64,000 nt of DNA, taken from positions 310,001 through 374,000 of the forward strand of contig NZ_JBHTJO010000002.1 in assembly GCF_042676065.1 (NCBI RefSeq). Direction: 5' to 3'. This DNA is from Methyloligella solikamskensis. Its GTDB lineage: Bacteria > Pseudomonadota > Alphaproteobacteria > Rhizobiales > Methyloligellaceae. Position 1 is the first letter of the stretch, and each line of letters starts with the position of its first letter. Both the position numbers and the translations under genes were made by a program. Below, in pieces: positions 1-6,970 of this stretch. The notes beneath the pieces were generated by a model that saw nothing but the letters and a program-made list of their open reading frames with translations, did not search any database and was not told the DNA's origin.

Positions 1-1544
1 GCCGCAAGCCCCGCCTCTTCGTAGCGATAGAGGGAGGCGAGGGTGAAGACATGGGTGGCCAATGTCTCGAAATTGAAGGGCCGCAGCAGCAAGGTCGCCG
101 GCAGCTCCTTCATGGACTCCACGAAAACGAGCAGGGCCGCGGCGGCGAGGGCCGGGCGCAGCAGCGGAAGCTGGATGCGCCACAGCGTCGCTTGGGCTGA
201 AGCTCCGAGGCTCCGGCTCGCCGCATCGATGTTTTCGGAGATCTTGGAGAAGCCTGTCTCGACCGCGCCGAAGGCGGCGGCCAGGAACCGGATGCTGTAG
301 GCGAGCACCAGGGCCGCGGCCGTGCCGGTGAAGAAAGGCATGACCGCATCGCCGGTGATCATGCGTCCCGTCTCCATGATCCACCGGTCGAAGGCGCCGA
401 GAGGCGCGAGCAACCCGATGGCCAGCACGGTGCCGGGCACGGCATAGGCGAGCGCCGGGATTAGCGCGGCCGTCCGAAGCGATTGGGAGGACAGCATGCG
501 GCGCCCGTAGGAGAGGACGAGGGCGAAGAGGAGCGCAACTGCGGCGGCGAGAGCGGAGAGCATGAGGCTATGGCTCGCCGCATCGAGAAAATCCGGATCG
601 AGGGCCGTGTCGAGATAAGCGATGGCCGAGCGGAGCAGGATGAAGCCCGGCAGCCCGAAGCCCAGCACGACCGGCGCGAAGCAGGCGATGGAAGCGCCCA
701 CACCCCGCCAGCCAGTCAGCTCGGCCTGCACCGGCGGGCGGCTGCTATTGCTGAGCGCATGGAAGCGCCGGCCGAGGCGCAACCCCCGCTCCAGAAAGAT
801 CAGCGCCAGCACGAAGAGCAGCATGACGGAAGCGAGCTGGGCCGCGCCGCTCAGGCTGTTGCGCGACAGCCAGGTCTCGTAGACGGCGACGGTCAGCGTC
901 CGGACGCCTAGGAATTCCACCGCGCCGATATCGTTCACCGTCTCCATCAGCGCCAGCGCCACACCGGCGGCGAGGGCCGGTCGGGCGAGCGGCAGTGCGA
1001 TCCGCCAGAAGGTGGCGGCGGGTCCTGCGCCGAGCGTCCGGCTCACCTCCAGCATCTCCACCGATTGCTGCTGAAAGCTCACCCGTGCCGTGAGGTAGAC
1101 GTAAGGGTAGAGCACGGCGCTCATGAGCAGGATCGCGCCGGGCAGGGAACGGATGTCTGGGAACCAGTAATCGCCCGCATTTTGCCAACCGAAGCCCGCC
1201 CGCAAAGCCGTCTGGATCAGGCCGGAATAGTCGAAAAGCTCCAGATAGCAGAAGGCGACGATGTAGGTCGGCACCGCCAGCGGAAGCAGCAGGGCCCAGG
1301 TGAGGAACCGGCTGCCCGGAAAGCGGAACATGGTGACGAGCCAAGCCGTGCCCGCGCCGATGGTCAGCGTCAGCACCGCCACGCCCAGCATCAGCAGAAG
1401 CGTCGTCCGAACCGCGTGGGGCAGAACGTAAGCGGCGAGATGCGGCCAGACATTCTCACCGCCCCCGCCGGTCAGGGCGACAGTGAGCACGGCAAGGATG
1501 GGCGTCACCGCAATGGCGATGACGGCCAGCACCGAAAGGCGCAA
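1..1544 (-). CDS. Ferric iron ABC transporter permease (FbpB/AfuB type), 3' end outside the window
   Basis: This is the inner-membrane permease of an Fe(3+) importer. The frame stays open from about 1544 to the window edge and encodes over 500 residues, which fits the duplicated two-domain FbpB/AfuB family (about 520-560 aa, around 12 membrane helices). Hydrophobic helices alternate with two permease coupling loops: one near residues 175-200 containing 'VSRTLGAGPAATFWRIALP', and a second near the visible end containing 'ASRSLGASAQATLWRIQLP'. The frame has no ATG near its upstream end; TTG at 1544 or GTG at 1532 are the candidates, just after the preceding gene stops at 1565. It lies downstream of the binding-protein gene and a cysteine-rich gene and is probably cotranscribed with them. 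The ATPase gene is not visible and may lie beyond the edge. Confidence 0.85.
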   Translation of the reverse strand, partial: MRLSVLAVIAIAVTPILAVLTVALTGGGGENVWPHLAAYVLPHAVRTTLLLMLGVAVLTLTIGAGTAWLVTMFRFPGSRFLTWALLLPLAVPTYIVAFCYLELFDYSGLIQTALRAGFGWQNAGDYWFPDIRSLPGAILLMSAVLYPYVYLTARVSFQQQSVEMLEVSRTLGAGPAATFWRIALPLARPALAAGVALALMETVNDIGAVEFLGVRTLTVAVYETWLSRNSLSGAAQLASVMLLFVLALIFLERGLRLGRRFHALSNSSRPPVQAELTGWRGVGASIACFAPVVLGFGLPGFILLRSAIAYLDTALDPDFLDAASHSLMLSALAAAVALLFALVLSYGRRMLSSQSLRTAALIPALAYAVPGTVLAIGLLAPLGAFDRWIMETGRMITGDAVMPFFTGTAAALVLAYSIRFLAAAFGAVETGFSKISENIDAASRSLGASAQATLWRIQLPLLRPALAAAALLVFVESMKELPATLLLRPFNFETLATHVFTLASLYRYEEAGLA

Positions 1545-1564
1545 GATCGGATGAGACGGGCCGG

Positions 1565-2101
1565 TCAGCCCCGGCCTGCCGCGCTCGCAACTGGCGAGGC
1601 GCTCCGCGAGATGGCAGACAAGGCCGTCACGGCCTCAGGATTGAGCCGCTGATCGGCTTCCTGGAGTACGTCGCCGAAGGCGTTGGCCGCCTCGATCACC
1701 GGATCCACCAGATCCGAGCCCGTCAGCGCAAGCGCGCAGGCCTGCATGGCCGGGCAGCGGTGATGCTGGGAGGCCGCGATCAGCGACATTGCCATGCACT
1801 CGTCGGGGCAGAACCCAGCGCAGCCATACGGGTAGTATTCGATCTTGCGGGAGGCGCAGCCGCGCAGGGCGCGCACCCAGCAGGCAAGTTCGGTTACGGC
1901 CCGCTTGGCCCGCTCCGGCCCCAGCGCCCGGTTATACTCGTTCCAGCCGGTCTCCCAGCAGGCGATGTCGCCGGTGTCGTAGCCGGCCAGCCAGCATCGG
2001 AAGCCGACGCCCACCAGCCACTCGGCACCCTCGCGCCGGGGGATCTTCACCTGTCCTGCGGTCTGCAGGCCCTTACCGTCGATTTTGTTGTAGAAGCTCA
2101 T
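1565..2101 (-). CDS. Cysteine-rich protein of unknown function inside the iron importer operon
   Basis: The product is 178 aa if it starts at ATG 2101, which has AAGGGTGG just upstream; GTG 2110 would add three residues. I do not recognise an assigned function. It is soluble, with no signal peptide or membrane segment. It has nine cysteines, including a C-x3-C-x3-C run ('CAGFCPDEC', about residues 94-102), a later 'HHRCPAMQAC', and Trp-flanked cysteines ('RCW', 'ACWE', 'ACWV'). This pattern could bind a metal or Fe-S cluster, but that is inference. It begins 12 bases after the binding-protein stop and ends about 20 bases before the permease, so it is almost certainly cotranscribed with both. 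It may be a cytoplasmic iron-handling accessory. That the frame is a real gene is well supported by its operon position and non-random composition. Confidence 0.75.
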   Translation of the reverse strand: MSFYNKIDGKGLQTAGQVKIPRREGAEWLVGVGFRCWLAGYDTGDIACWETGWNEYNRALGPERAKRAVTELACWVRALRGCASRKIEYYPYGCAGFCPDECMAMSLIAASQHHRCPAMQACALALTGSDLVDPVIEAANAFGDVLQEADQRLNPEAVTALSAISRSASPVASAAGRG

Positions 2102-2112
2102 CTTTGCCACCC

Positions 2113-3225
2113 TTAAGAGCTGGGCCCCTCATCGAAATTGACTTCGTCGATCAGCTCGCTCGCGCGCTCTCTGTATTTCGCGATCTCCTGAAGCGGAAGC
2201 TCGTCGGCCTCGAAATCGCCCCAGGACTCCACCAGCTGCGACCACGCCACGCCCTCGCGCACGGGATATTCGTGGTTCATCTCCGCATAGACCTCCTGCC
2301 CCTCTTCGGAGGCCAGGAATTCGAGGAGCTTGATGGCGTTTTCCTTATGGGGCGCGTCCTTCACCACCACGGCACCGGAGAGGTTCACATGGGTCCCGCG
2401 GGCGCCTGAGTTGGGGAACAGGATGTCGACGGAGTTGGCCCACTCCTTCTGCTCCGGCTCCTCGTCGTTGGTGAGCATCACGCCCATGTAATAGGTGTTG
2501 CCGATGGCGATATCGCACTCGCCCGCATAGACACCCTTCACCTGAAGCCGGTCGTTGCCGGCGGGCTTGCGCGCCAGATTGGCCTTCACACCCTCCAGCC
2601 ATTCCTTGGTCTTCTCCTCGCCGTGATGGGCGATCATCGAGGCGACCAGAGCGACGTTGTAGACATGCTGGCCGGAGCGGATGCAGATCCGTCCCTCCCA
2701 TTTCGGATCGGCCAGCTCCTCATAGGTGATGCTGTCCTGATCGACACGCTCCTTGGAGGCGTAGACGACGCGGGCCCGGCGGGTGAGACCCCACCAGCTG
2801 CCGTCCTCGGCGCGGTATTCAGACGGAACAGCCGCTTCCAACGTCTCGGTGGTCACCGGCTCGGCGATGCCTTCCTCCACGGCGCGGCTGAGATTGCCGA
2901 TATCGACCGTGAGCAGGAGATCGGCTTGCGCCGCGGGGCCGAGCTGCTTGATGCGCTCAATCAGGCCTTTGCCGGAGAATACGACATTGACGTCGATTCC
3001 GGTCTTCTCCGTGAAGCGCGCGAACAGCGGCTCGATCAGCTCCGGCTGGCGATAGGAATAGACATTGACCTCGCCGCCGTCTTCCGGCGCGGCAAAGGCC
3101 GCAGGCGCGGTGAAAGCAAGCGTGGTCGCAGCAAGGGCGACGGCGATCGTCGCAGCAAGACATGTTCGGGTGGCAGCCCGCAGACCGCCGCAGCGGTTCG
3201 CTGCGCGCATCGATGCGCGTTTCAT
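2113..3225 (-). CDS. Fe(3+) ABC transporter periplasmic binding protein (FutA/FbpA/AfuA type)
   Basis: This protein binds ferric iron in the periplasm and delivers it to the permease encoded downstream. ATG 3225 is preferred over the longer frame from 3297 because GGAGGAAGG lies immediately upstream. The product is 370 aa with a signal peptide: Arg-rich start, then an Ala/Leu-rich core ending 'APAAFAAPED'. The mature protein opens with 'VNVYSYRQPELIEPLFARF', typical of iron-binding class 1 proteins, and continues with 'KTGIDVNVVFSGKGLIERI'. The Tyr-rich region 'AIGNTYYMGVML' supplies the tyrosine pair that usually coordinates Fe(3+). It is first in an operon with a cysteine-rich protein and the permease. 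A palindromic Irr-type element lies about 145 bases upstream. Confidence 0.92.
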   Translation of the reverse strand: MKRASMRAANRCGGLRAATRTCLAATIAVALAATTLAFTAPAAFAAPEDGGEVNVYSYRQPELIEPLFARFTEKTGIDVNVVFSGKGLIERIKQLGPAAQADLLLTVDIGNLSRAVEEGIAEPVTTETLEAAVPSEYRAEDGSWWGLTRRARVVYASKERVDQDSITYEELADPKWEGRICIRSGQHVYNVALVASMIAHHGEEKTKEWLEGVKANLARKPAGNDRLQVKGVYAGECDIAIGNTYYMGVMLTNDEEPEQKEWANSVDILFPNSGARGTHVNLSGAVVVKDAPHKENAIKLLEFLASEEGQEVYAEMNHEYPVREGVAWSQLVESWGDFEADELPLQEIAKYRERASELIDEVNFDEGPSS

Positions 3226-3369
3226 GACCTTCCTCCAATAGACGGGGTTCAAGGCCCCGATATCGGACAAGCCGCCCCGAGACGCCAGAGGCGACAAAAT
3301 ATGACTTTGAGTTTCCGATTAAAGCGGAATCGACGCCAAGGTCAACGCTAAAGCCGCACCGCACAATAC

Positions 3370-3386
3370 ATTAGAAGACTTCTAAA
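3370..3386. promoter_or_regulatory. Candidate Irr box (iron control element, ICE)
   Basis: ATTAGAAGACTTCTAAA contains a perfect 7-1-7 inverted repeat, TTAGAAG-A-CTTCTAA. It matches the rhizobial ICE/Irr-box pattern as I recall it (TTTAGAA, three bases, TTCTAAA) at all but the first position. It lies between the iron importer operon and the sensor kinase gene, about 145 bases upstream of the binding-protein start. Irr control of iron uptake is well known in Hyphomicrobiales; assigning this site is inference from sequence match and context. Confidence 0.7.
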
Positions 3387-3423
3387 ATACTGGTCTGGCT
3401 GCGGAATTCAGCTTCGAAGGGCT

Positions 3424-4827
3424 TCAGTCGCGTGTCTCGGCGACCCGTTCCTTGGGGAAGATCACATCGGCCGAGGTGCCCACCCCGGCCTCGCTCGTCA
3501 GCATGAAGTGGGCGCGGTTGGCCTCGATCAGGGCCTTGGTGAGCGGCAGGCCGAGCCCCGTGCCGTTCTGCTTGCGGGGCGTGGTGTCGAGCTGCTGGAA
3601 GGGCTGCATGGCGAGCTGGATCTCGTCCGCCGTCATGCCGACGCCCGTATCACGCACGCGGATGCGCACCGCGCCGGTCGAGGTCTTGCTCGCCGAAAGG
3701 ATCACCTGGCCGCCCTTTCGGGTGAACTTGATGGCGTTGGAGAGAAGATTGAGCAAGATCTGCTTCAGCCGTCTCGGATCGGCGATCACCGCAGGAACGT
3801 CCGGATCCAGCGAGACCCGCAGCAGGATCTGCTCCCGCTTCGCCATGGGCTGAAGCAGATGCAGGCATTCGTCGACGATCTCGTCGATATCCACGGCGGT
3901 GAAATCGAGCTCGAACTCGCCCGCTTCGATCTTGGAGAGGTCCAGCAGGTCGTTGAGCAGGCTCAGGGCGTAGCGCCCGCTCTGATGGATGTCCTCGATA
4001 TAGCCCTTGTAGCGGGCGTTCCCGATGGCGCCGAGCTTCTCCCCGATCATCAGCTCCGTGAAGCCGAGGATCGAGTTGAGGGGCGTGCGCACCTCGTGGC
4101 TCACCTTGGCAAGGAAGCTCAGTTGCTGAGCGGCATTCGCCGCCGGTTCCGCAGACGCCGCCTCCGCGTCCTCCGCCGCCTCGGGCGGCGCGGTTTCCTC
4201 GTCCTGGGACTCTGCAGCGGGTTCCGATTCCGTGGGATTAGTCTCAGGCTCCGCCGGCGTTTCCGCCTCGGCGGTCGTTCCTGGCTCGGCAGACACTTCT
4301 GGCGCGACCGGCACGGGCTGCTCGTCTGTCGCCGACTGATCGATCAGCCGCAGCATCTGCAAGGGCGGATTGGCCTGCAGCGGAACGAGTTCCACCAGAA
4401 GCTTGAGATGGCGATGGCCGGAGGTCCGCGCATCGATGCGGAGCTGCGAGAGATGATCGTCCGACGGGGCCGGCACGGTTTCGGCGTTTTGAAGCCCGGC
4501 CGGCACGATGGCATCGAGACCGCCGGCCTCCAGCAATTCGTCGATGCGGCGATAGCCGAACGCATTGGCGAAGGCGGGATTGCAGTGCAAGAGTTCGCCA
4601 TCCCCTAGAACCGCGATGGCCGAGGGCAGGGCATCGACCATCGCAACCAGGGTGCTGCTCGCAAGCGCGCCTGCAGGCATCTCGCTCTCCTGCCGCGGCC
4701 CGGCCTGGGGCACACCATTCGCTGACGGCTGGCTTAGGGCACGCGCGATATGCTCGAGCGCTTCCCGGTCGTCTTCGACCTCATCGCTCTGCTGGTGAAG
4801 GGATTTATGCATCGTCCGCGTGACCAT
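3424..4827 (-). CDS. PAS-domain sensor histidine kinase (PdhS/PleC-like catalytic core)
   Basis: This is a 467 aa sensor kinase. It has a PAS-like segment at about residues 60-165, then an Ala/Glu/Pro-rich linker at about 167-232. The HisKA domain has phospho-acceptor H244 in 'VSHEVRTPLNSILGF'. The HATPase domain has N box 'LLNLLSNAIKFT', G1 'RDTGVGM' and G2 'GTGLGLPL'. The core 'LSFLAKVSHEVRTPLN' resembles the DivJ/PleC/PdhS cell-cycle kinases of this group, but the protein is much shorter than PdhS. There is no transmembrane segment, so it is probably cytoplasmic. No response regulator gene is adjacent, so its partner is unknown. The start could be ATG 4827 or the Met five codons later; neither has a strong ribosome site. 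Confidence 0.85.
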   Translation of the reverse strand: MVTRTMHKSLHQQSDEVEDDREALEHIARALSQPSANGVPQAGPRQESEMPAGALASSTLVAMVDALPSAIAVLGDGELLHCNPAFANAFGYRRIDELLEAGGLDAIVPAGLQNAETVPAPSDDHLSQLRIDARTSGHRHLKLLVELVPLQANPPLQMLRLIDQSATDEQPVPVAPEVSAEPGTTAEAETPAEPETNPTESEPAAESQDEETAPPEAAEDAEAASAEPAANAAQQLSFLAKVSHEVRTPLNSILGFTELMIGEKLGAIGNARYKGYIEDIHQSGRYALSLLNDLLDLSKIEAGEFELDFTAVDIDEIVDECLHLLQPMAKREQILLRVSLDPDVPAVIADPRRLKQILLNLLSNAIKFTRKGGQVILSASKTSTGAVRIRVRDTGVGMTADEIQLAMQPFQQLDTTPRKQNGTGLGLPLTKALIEANRAHFMLTSEAGVGTSADVIFPKERVAETRD

Positions 4828-5135
4828 CAGACCGCCCGGCCCGAAAATTTATTTTCGGAAATCGCATGACCGAACGGCGGATGCTTACTCGTCTTCCCTA
4901 CTAACACGCCTCAAGCATTGGGCGTCTAGCCCAGTCTACCCACTAAATTTAGTAAAGTCTTCCCGAGTTCCAAAGGTGTTGAAAGACCGCCTTTCCCACA
5001 CAGGCGGCCGTTGTCGTCTTGTGTACATCGCATTGCAGCAATATATATATTGCAGTGCAATATAAACTGCAGGATGGTCGAAATGCCGGCTCCCTCGTGA
5101 GCCGGTCGATCCTTCAACCCCCAGGAGGTACCGAT
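4828..5135. other. Intergenic region carrying the phasin promoter and operators
   Basis: This gene-free stretch lies between the divergent sensor kinase and phasin genes. Its left part shows nothing I can name. Its right part is AT-rich and holds overlapping palindromes at 5033-5072. The strong ribosome site AGGAGGT precedes the phasin start. Longer frames through here (for example from 5019) have no independent support. Confidence 0.6.
5033..5072. promoter_or_regulatory. Cluster of overlapping TGC/GCA palindromes, candidate PhaR operator
   Basis: Three adjoining inverted repeats are visible: TTGCAGCAA (5033-5041), the 16-base perfect palindrome GCAATATATATATTGC (5038-5053), and TTGCAGTGCAA (5050-5060), followed by CTGCAG (5067-5072). 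TGC...GCA repeats are the recognition pattern reported for PhaR, the repressor of phasin genes that responds to polyhydroxybutyrate. The cluster lies 64-103 bases before the phasin start, where a repressor would block the promoter. The PhaR assignment is inference. Confidence 0.6.
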
Positions 5136-5645
5136 ATGAGTGATTCCTATACACCGCAGGATGCAACAGAAGACGTCAAGCATATGGCCGAAGAAACCAC
5201 TGAAAATATGGAAGATGCGGCGAACCGCGCTGCGTCCACCTTCGAAAGCGGCTTGCCTGAGGGCATGCGCGCCATGGCCGAGAAGGCCGTCGCTCAGACC
5301 CGCGAGGGCTACGAGATGGCAAAGGGCAACATGGAAGAGACCGTGCACGCCTGGGAAAAGTCGTTCGATGCATATGGCCAGGGAGCCTCTGCCTTCCAGC
5401 AGAAGCTGCTCGACATCTTCCAGTCGAACATGAATTCGGGCTTCGATTTCGCTAAGAAGCTGACCGAGGCGAAGGACTTCTCCGAGGTCGCCAAGATGCA
5501 GCAGGCCTTCATGCAGAAGCAGCTCTCGACCCTGTCCGATCAGGCCGGCGAGCTTCGTGCCCTGTCGACCAAGGTGGCCGAGGATGCGTCCCAGCCGATC
5601 AAGAGCCAGTTCTCGAAGTCTTTCGAGAAGATGCCTGGCGCATAA
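5136..5645 (+). CDS. Phasin family protein
   Basis: This is a 169 aa amphipathic alpha-helical protein of the phasin type, which coats polyhydroxyalkanoate granules. ATG 5136 follows AGGAGGTACCGAT, a strong ribosome site, and is preferred over the frame opening at 5019. There are no membrane segments. Heptad-like helices fill residues 15-150, with phasin-type stretches such as 'YGQGASAFQQKLLDIFQSN' and 'FDFAKKLTEAKDFSEVAKMQ'. The conserved 'AKD' and 'QAFMQKQ' positions resemble Phasin_2 proteins. Candidate PhaR sites lie upstream and a strong terminator follows, so it is probably monocistronic. A PhaJ-like hydratase is encoded about 30 kb away. Some alphaproteobacterial phasins act as general stress proteins, so a granule role is likely but not proved here. 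Confidence 0.85.
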   Translation: MSDSYTPQDATEDVKHMAEETTENMEDAANRAASTFESGLPEGMRAMAEKAVAQTREGYEMAKGNMEETVHAWEKSFDAYGQGASAFQQKLLDIFQSNMNSGFDFAKKLTEAKDFSEVAKMQQAFMQKQLSTLSDQAGELRALSTKVAEDASQPIKSQFSKSFEKMPGA

Positions 5646-5743
5646 AACCAGTGCCAGCGGCTTGCATGAGGCCGGCGCCAAACGGCCCACAACGTCATTA
5701 AAAGCAGCCGCGGCATAAGTCGTTCTGTGTATTCTTTTGTTTA

Positions 5744-5777
5744 GGTCCGGGTTCTTCGCTCGGGCCTTTTTCTTTTT
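5744..5777 (+). terminator. Rho-independent terminator of the phasin gene
   Basis: The stem GGTCCGGG/CTCGGGCC (8 pairs with two G-U wobbles) encloses loop TTCTTCG. It is followed by TTTTTCTTTTT. It lies 100 bases after the phasin stop and before the tRNA gene. Confidence 0.85.
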
Positions 5778-5917
5778 CGCCCGCCCGCGCTAAAAAGACC
5801 CTGAAGGCGGGGTGTAGGCCGAGGGTGTGAATTTCCGTCCGGGGCGGCGCAACGACGCTTGCCAGCAGCCGTTTCAGCCCCTAGGTTTCGCACCTTCCAA
5901 GGACATGTCGAGCTTGG

Positions 5918-5994
5918 GCCGCTGTAGCTCAGTTGGTTAGAGCGCTTGATTGTGGATCAAGAGGTCACTGGTTCAAATCCAGTCAGCGGTACCA
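5918..5994 (+). tRNA. tRNA-His (anticodon GTG), alphaproteobacterial A73 type
   Basis: A full cloverleaf is visible. The acceptor stem is GCCGCTG/CAGCGGT. The D arm starts GCTCAGTTGG. The anticodon stem CTTGA/TCAAG encloses loop TTGTGGA with anticodon GTG at 5952-5954. The T arm contains GGTTCAAATCC. The CCA end is encoded (5992-5994). The discriminator base is A73 and the first pair is G1-U72, so the usual bacterial G-1:C73 histidine identity pair is absent. That loss is known in many alphaproteobacteria, which use a divergent HisRS; a HisRS with a matching changed motif 2 is encoded at 19893. Confidence 0.96.
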
Positions 5995-6025
5995 CCTCAA
6001 AAGGTACATCGAGCCTTGTGATCGA

Positions 6026-6044
6026 GCCCGGTAACGTGCCGGGC
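6026..6044. other. Short hairpin after tRNA-His
   Basis: GCCCGG/CCGGGC encloses a seven-base loop, 31 bases after the tRNA end. It has no adjoining T run, so it may be a processing or pause structure ahead of the strong terminator at 6057. Confidence 0.4.
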
Positions 6045-6056
6045 ATCGGAGCAAAG

Positions 6057-6086
6057 AAAAAGGGCCGGAGCGATCCGGCCCTTTTT
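6057..6086. terminator. Bidirectional rho-independent terminator
   Basis: The perfect 7-pair stem GGGCCGG/CCGGCCC has loop AGCGAT and is flanked by AAAAA on the left and TTTTT on the right. It can stop both the tRNA-His transcript (plus strand) and the PRC-barrel transcript (minus strand, stop codon at 6131). Confidence 0.88.
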
Positions 6087-6130
6087 GCGTCTCGGTAGAG
6101 ACTTGGTGTCGTTGAGCGAAGGCGGAGGCG

Positions 6131-6823
6131 TTATTTCTCCTCAGCCGGCTCTTCATCGCCAACAGGCTGCTTGGCCGTGTCGTCCGCCGGCGTGTCGACA
6201 TTCTTGGCCTTCGCGTCCGCATCGGCCGGCTCTTCGTCGGCCATGGGCTCCTTGCTCTCGTCCTTCGCAGCTTCCTTGTTCTGCTCTTTTTCCGCTTCGA
6301 CTGCTTCAGACTGGCGCGCCTCGCCGGCGGGGATCCAGGCTCGGGCCTCGTCGTCGAACGTATAGCCGGGCGCCTGCTCCAGCGCGCCCTTCGTGGCGTT
6401 CAGCGTGATCATGGTCTCGCCGTCTTCGTTCTCGGTCAGCTGCAGCGCATCGAAGGGGATGGCGACGTTCTTCTCGCCGACACCCAGGAAGCCACCGACA
6501 CCGATGATCACCGTGGTGACCTCGCCGTTCTCGTCGATGAGGAGATCGTTCGTGTCGCCGACCTGGTTCTTCTCAGGCCCGTAGACCGGCTCCTGATAGT
6601 ACTCGCTGATCGGACGGGACTTCTCCGGAAGCGTCTTGAGGAGCTCCACGGTCGTCTCCGCCTCTTTGACCGTGGTCTTCGTCTCTTCCGTCTTCGCCGG
6701 CGTTTCCGTCTTCGCCTCGGCGGCCGGCTTCTCGGTCTCCATGTCGTCCTGCGCGTAGGCCGGCAGCACCACGCCGCCCGTCATCAGCAGGGCGATCGCG
6801 GTCGACGATAGAAGCTTCTTCAT
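6131..6823 (-). CDS. Exported PRC-barrel domain protein
   Basis: This is a 230 aa protein with a clear signal peptide ('MKKLLSSTAIALLMTGGVVL', cleavage after 'AYA'). ATG 6823 follows GAGGAGGAAACT and is preferred over the longer upstream frame. The mature protein has an acidic, Glu/Thr/Lys-rich lead, then a PRC-barrel-like region at about residues 85-155 ('PVYGPEKNQVGDTNDLLID', 'VTTVIIGVGGFLGVGEKNVA', 'IPFDAL'), and an acidic low-complexity tail. Exported PRC-barrel proteins are common in Hyphomicrobiales and often stress-linked, but their function is poorly defined. It is convergent with tRNA-His through a shared terminator. Confidence 0.82.
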   Translation of the reverse strand: MKKLLSSTAIALLMTGGVVLPAYAQDDMETEKPAAEAKTETPAKTEETKTTVKEAETTVELLKTLPEKSRPISEYYQEPVYGPEKNQVGDTNDLLIDENGEVTTVIIGVGGFLGVGEKNVAIPFDALQLTENEDGETMITLNATKGALEQAPGYTFDDEARAWIPAGEARQSEAVEAEKEQNKEAAKDESKEPMADEEPADADAKAKNVDTPADDTAKQPVGDEEPAEEK

Positions 6824-6970
6824 AGTTTCCTCCTCTTGGGTCAAAACAGTCAGCCTCACAACGCCAAGCCTTAGCAGGCGTTCCATGACAATACGGTCGC
6901 GGCTACCGCGACACAGACGCACCCTCCAGATCCGCTGCCAAACCACTTGCCTCCCGCGCCGCTTCGCGGG

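Noticed and set aside
3226..3297. Start of the iron-binding protein at 3297.
   Set aside because: The upstream 24 codons precede the signal peptide, and the ATG at 3225 has GGAGGAAGG directly before it.
4926..5690. Long minus-strand frame opposite the phasin gene.
   Set aside because: It runs through the phasin promoter palindromes and terminator side; the plus frame has a strong ribosome site and phasin signatures.
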